Positions 5,872 to 6,678 of a stretch of 6,678 nt of DNA are shown piece by piece. The stretch spans positions 1 through 6,678 of the forward strand of contig MNZH01000054.1 of the NCBI GenBank assembly GCA_001873515.1, read 5' to 3'. The stretch comes from Parcubacteria group bacterium CG2_30_45_37. Its GTDB lineage: Bacteria; Patescibacteriota; Patescibacteriia; Patescibacteriales; GWC2-42-12. Under the pieces are notes generated by a model. That model was not told where the DNA came from. It worked only from the letters and a program-made list of their open reading frames with translations, and did not search any database. Every line of letters begins with the position of its first letter. The first letter of the stretch is position 1. A program made the translations under genes and the position numbers.

Positions 5872-6558
5872 ATGGATAAACGCAAGGAATTAATCCTAAA
5901 AACCATTATTAAAGAACATATTAAAACCGCCCAGCCGGTCGGCTCCGAAGGCTTGGTTGATAAATATGATTTGGACATTTCTTCGGCCACGGTCAGAAAT
6001 GAAATGGCGGATCTGGAAGCTGAAGGCTATATCGTGCAGCCGCACACTTCAGCCGGCCGCATCCCTACGGAAACGGCTTATAATTTTTATTTGGAAAATT
6101 TAAGCGAGAAAAAAATAAGCGACGCCGAGGCCAGAATTTTTGAAAAATTATTGGCTAAAAAGGATGAAATCAGCTTTAAGCAGGCGGCCAAGGCCATGGC
6201 CAAAATTTCCGACAGCGCGGTTTTTTGGGCCTTTCACAAGCATAATCTTTATTACACCGGCATTTCCAATCTGCTCCATCAGCCGGAGTTTTCCGAAACC
6301 GGCCTAATTTACGATATTTCCGAAGTGATTGACCGGGTGGATGAAATTATCGGGCAAATTTTTAACGATTTGAAATTCGGGCCGCAAATCATGCTGGGTT
6401 CAAAAAACCCTTTTAGCCAGCACTGCAGCGCGGTCATTACCAAATATCGGCTTGATGACAATATCGGTTTAGTCGGCATTTTGGGTCCGACTAGGATGAA
6501 TTATGAAAAGAATTTAGCCCTGATAAAATTTATAAATAGCCTATTAACCGAAAAATAA
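5872..6558 (+). CDS. hrcA: Heat-inducible transcription repressor HrcA (short form)
   Basis: HrcA represses chaperone genes by binding CIRCE, and its activity usually depends on GroEL. The N-terminal winged-helix domain is clear: ILKTIIKEHIKTAQPVGSEG (8-27), SSATVRNEMADLEAEGYI (37-54) and PHTSAGRIPT (57-66). The C-terminal end has the family signature GILGPTRMNY (202-211). At 228 residues it is about 100 shorter than the usual 330-350, with the loss in the central GAF-like/dimerisation part; the frame is intact and both ends are conserved, so this looks like a lineage form, not a broken gene. ATG 5872 starts the homology; only a weak AGTGA precedes it. A perfect CIRCE and promoter lie directly upstream, so it should control itself. 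The usual partners grpE, dnaK and dnaJ do not follow at once; a DUF1653 gene begins 4 bases after its TAA. Confidence 0.95.
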   Translation: MDKRKELILKTIIKEHIKTAQPVGSEGLVDKYDLDISSATVRNEMADLEAEGYIVQPHTSAGRIPTETAYNFYLENLSEKKISDAEARIFEKLLAKKDEISFKQAAKAMAKISDSAVFWAFHKHNLYYTGISNLLHQPEFSETGLIYDISEVIDRVDEIIGQIFNDLKFGPQIMLGSKNPFSQHCSAVITKYRLDDNIGLVGILGPTRMNYEKNLALIKFINSLLTEK

Positions 6559-6562
6559 CATT

Positions 6563-6678
6563 ATGAGTGAAGAAATAAAAACCGGAGTTTATCGGCATTA
6601 TAAAAATAAAGATTATAAAGTTTTGTATACTGCTGTTGATACGGAAACTAAAGAGGAAGTCGTCGTTTATCAAGCAAT
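6563..6678 (+). CDS. DUF1653 family protein, N-terminal part
   Basis: Only the first 38 residues are visible; the frame runs open off the window end. ATG 6563 follows the hrcA stop by 4 bases, so both are probably on one CIRCE-controlled mRNA. The sequence TGVYRHYKNKDYKVLYTA, then ETKEEVVVYQA, matches the DUF1653 pattern 'G.YRH.KG..Y.VL..A....T.E..V.Y.AL'. DUF1653 proteins are small (often 60-90 residues), cytoplasmic and without a proven function that I know of. No Shine-Dalgarno is seen. Confidence 0.8.
   Translation, partial: MSEEIKTGVYRHYKNKDYKVLYTAVDTETKEEVVVYQA

Overview
The window reads as a piece of a bacterial chromosome, most likely from the Candidate Phyla Radiation (Patescibacteria). 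This is inference from several traits: short AT-rich intergenic gaps, a shortened HrcA, starts without clear Shine-Dalgarno sequences, and small C/G-rich palindromic repeats, some of them inside reading frames. TGA is used as a normal stop, so no recoding of that codon is needed. All genes found are on the + strand.

Layout. 1-414: the C-terminal part of a PRPP synthetase (prs), cut by the window edge. 461-1903: murC, UDP-MurNAc:L-alanine ligase, preceded by a palindromic repeat and a TATAAT box that would give a leaderless mRNA. 1908-3225: a broken ABC exporter gene. Its 5' piece (1908-2675) holds the first four membrane helices. Its 3' piece (2665-3225) holds the ATPase domain without its Walker A motif. 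3234-3764: a small membrane protein resembling MreD. 3761-5716: mrdA, a class B transpeptidase (PBP2). 5717-5871: a 155-base regulatory gap with a terminator-like hairpin, a second imperfect hairpin, and a perfect CIRCE operator overlapping a promoter. 5872-6558: hrcA, the heat-shock repressor that binds CIRCE. 6563-6678: the start of a DUF1653 protein, cut by the window edge.

How the genes work together. murC, mreD and mrdA form a peptidoglycan/cell-shape block: precursor synthesis, elongation-complex membrane factor, and cross-linking enzyme. The ABC gene lies between murC and mreD, with gaps of 4 and 8 bases, and mreD overlaps mrdA by ATGA, so the block looks like one transcription unit. 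A hairpin with a T-run follows mrdA, and the CIRCE/HrcA module then starts a separately regulated heat-shock unit.

Most notable: (1) an 18-nt palindrome, CCCCCTTTATCAAGGGGG and close variants, occurs three times in three roles: upstream of murC, in frame inside murC, and as the terminator of mrdA; (2) two further palindromes lie in frame in murC and mrdA and share an AGGCGGAG edge in the same reading phase; (3) the ABC exporter has lost its middle; (4) a degenerate second CIRCE seems to be split by a palindromic element upstream of the intact one. I saw no convincing new multi-gene system; the repeat and operator structure is the most unusual content.
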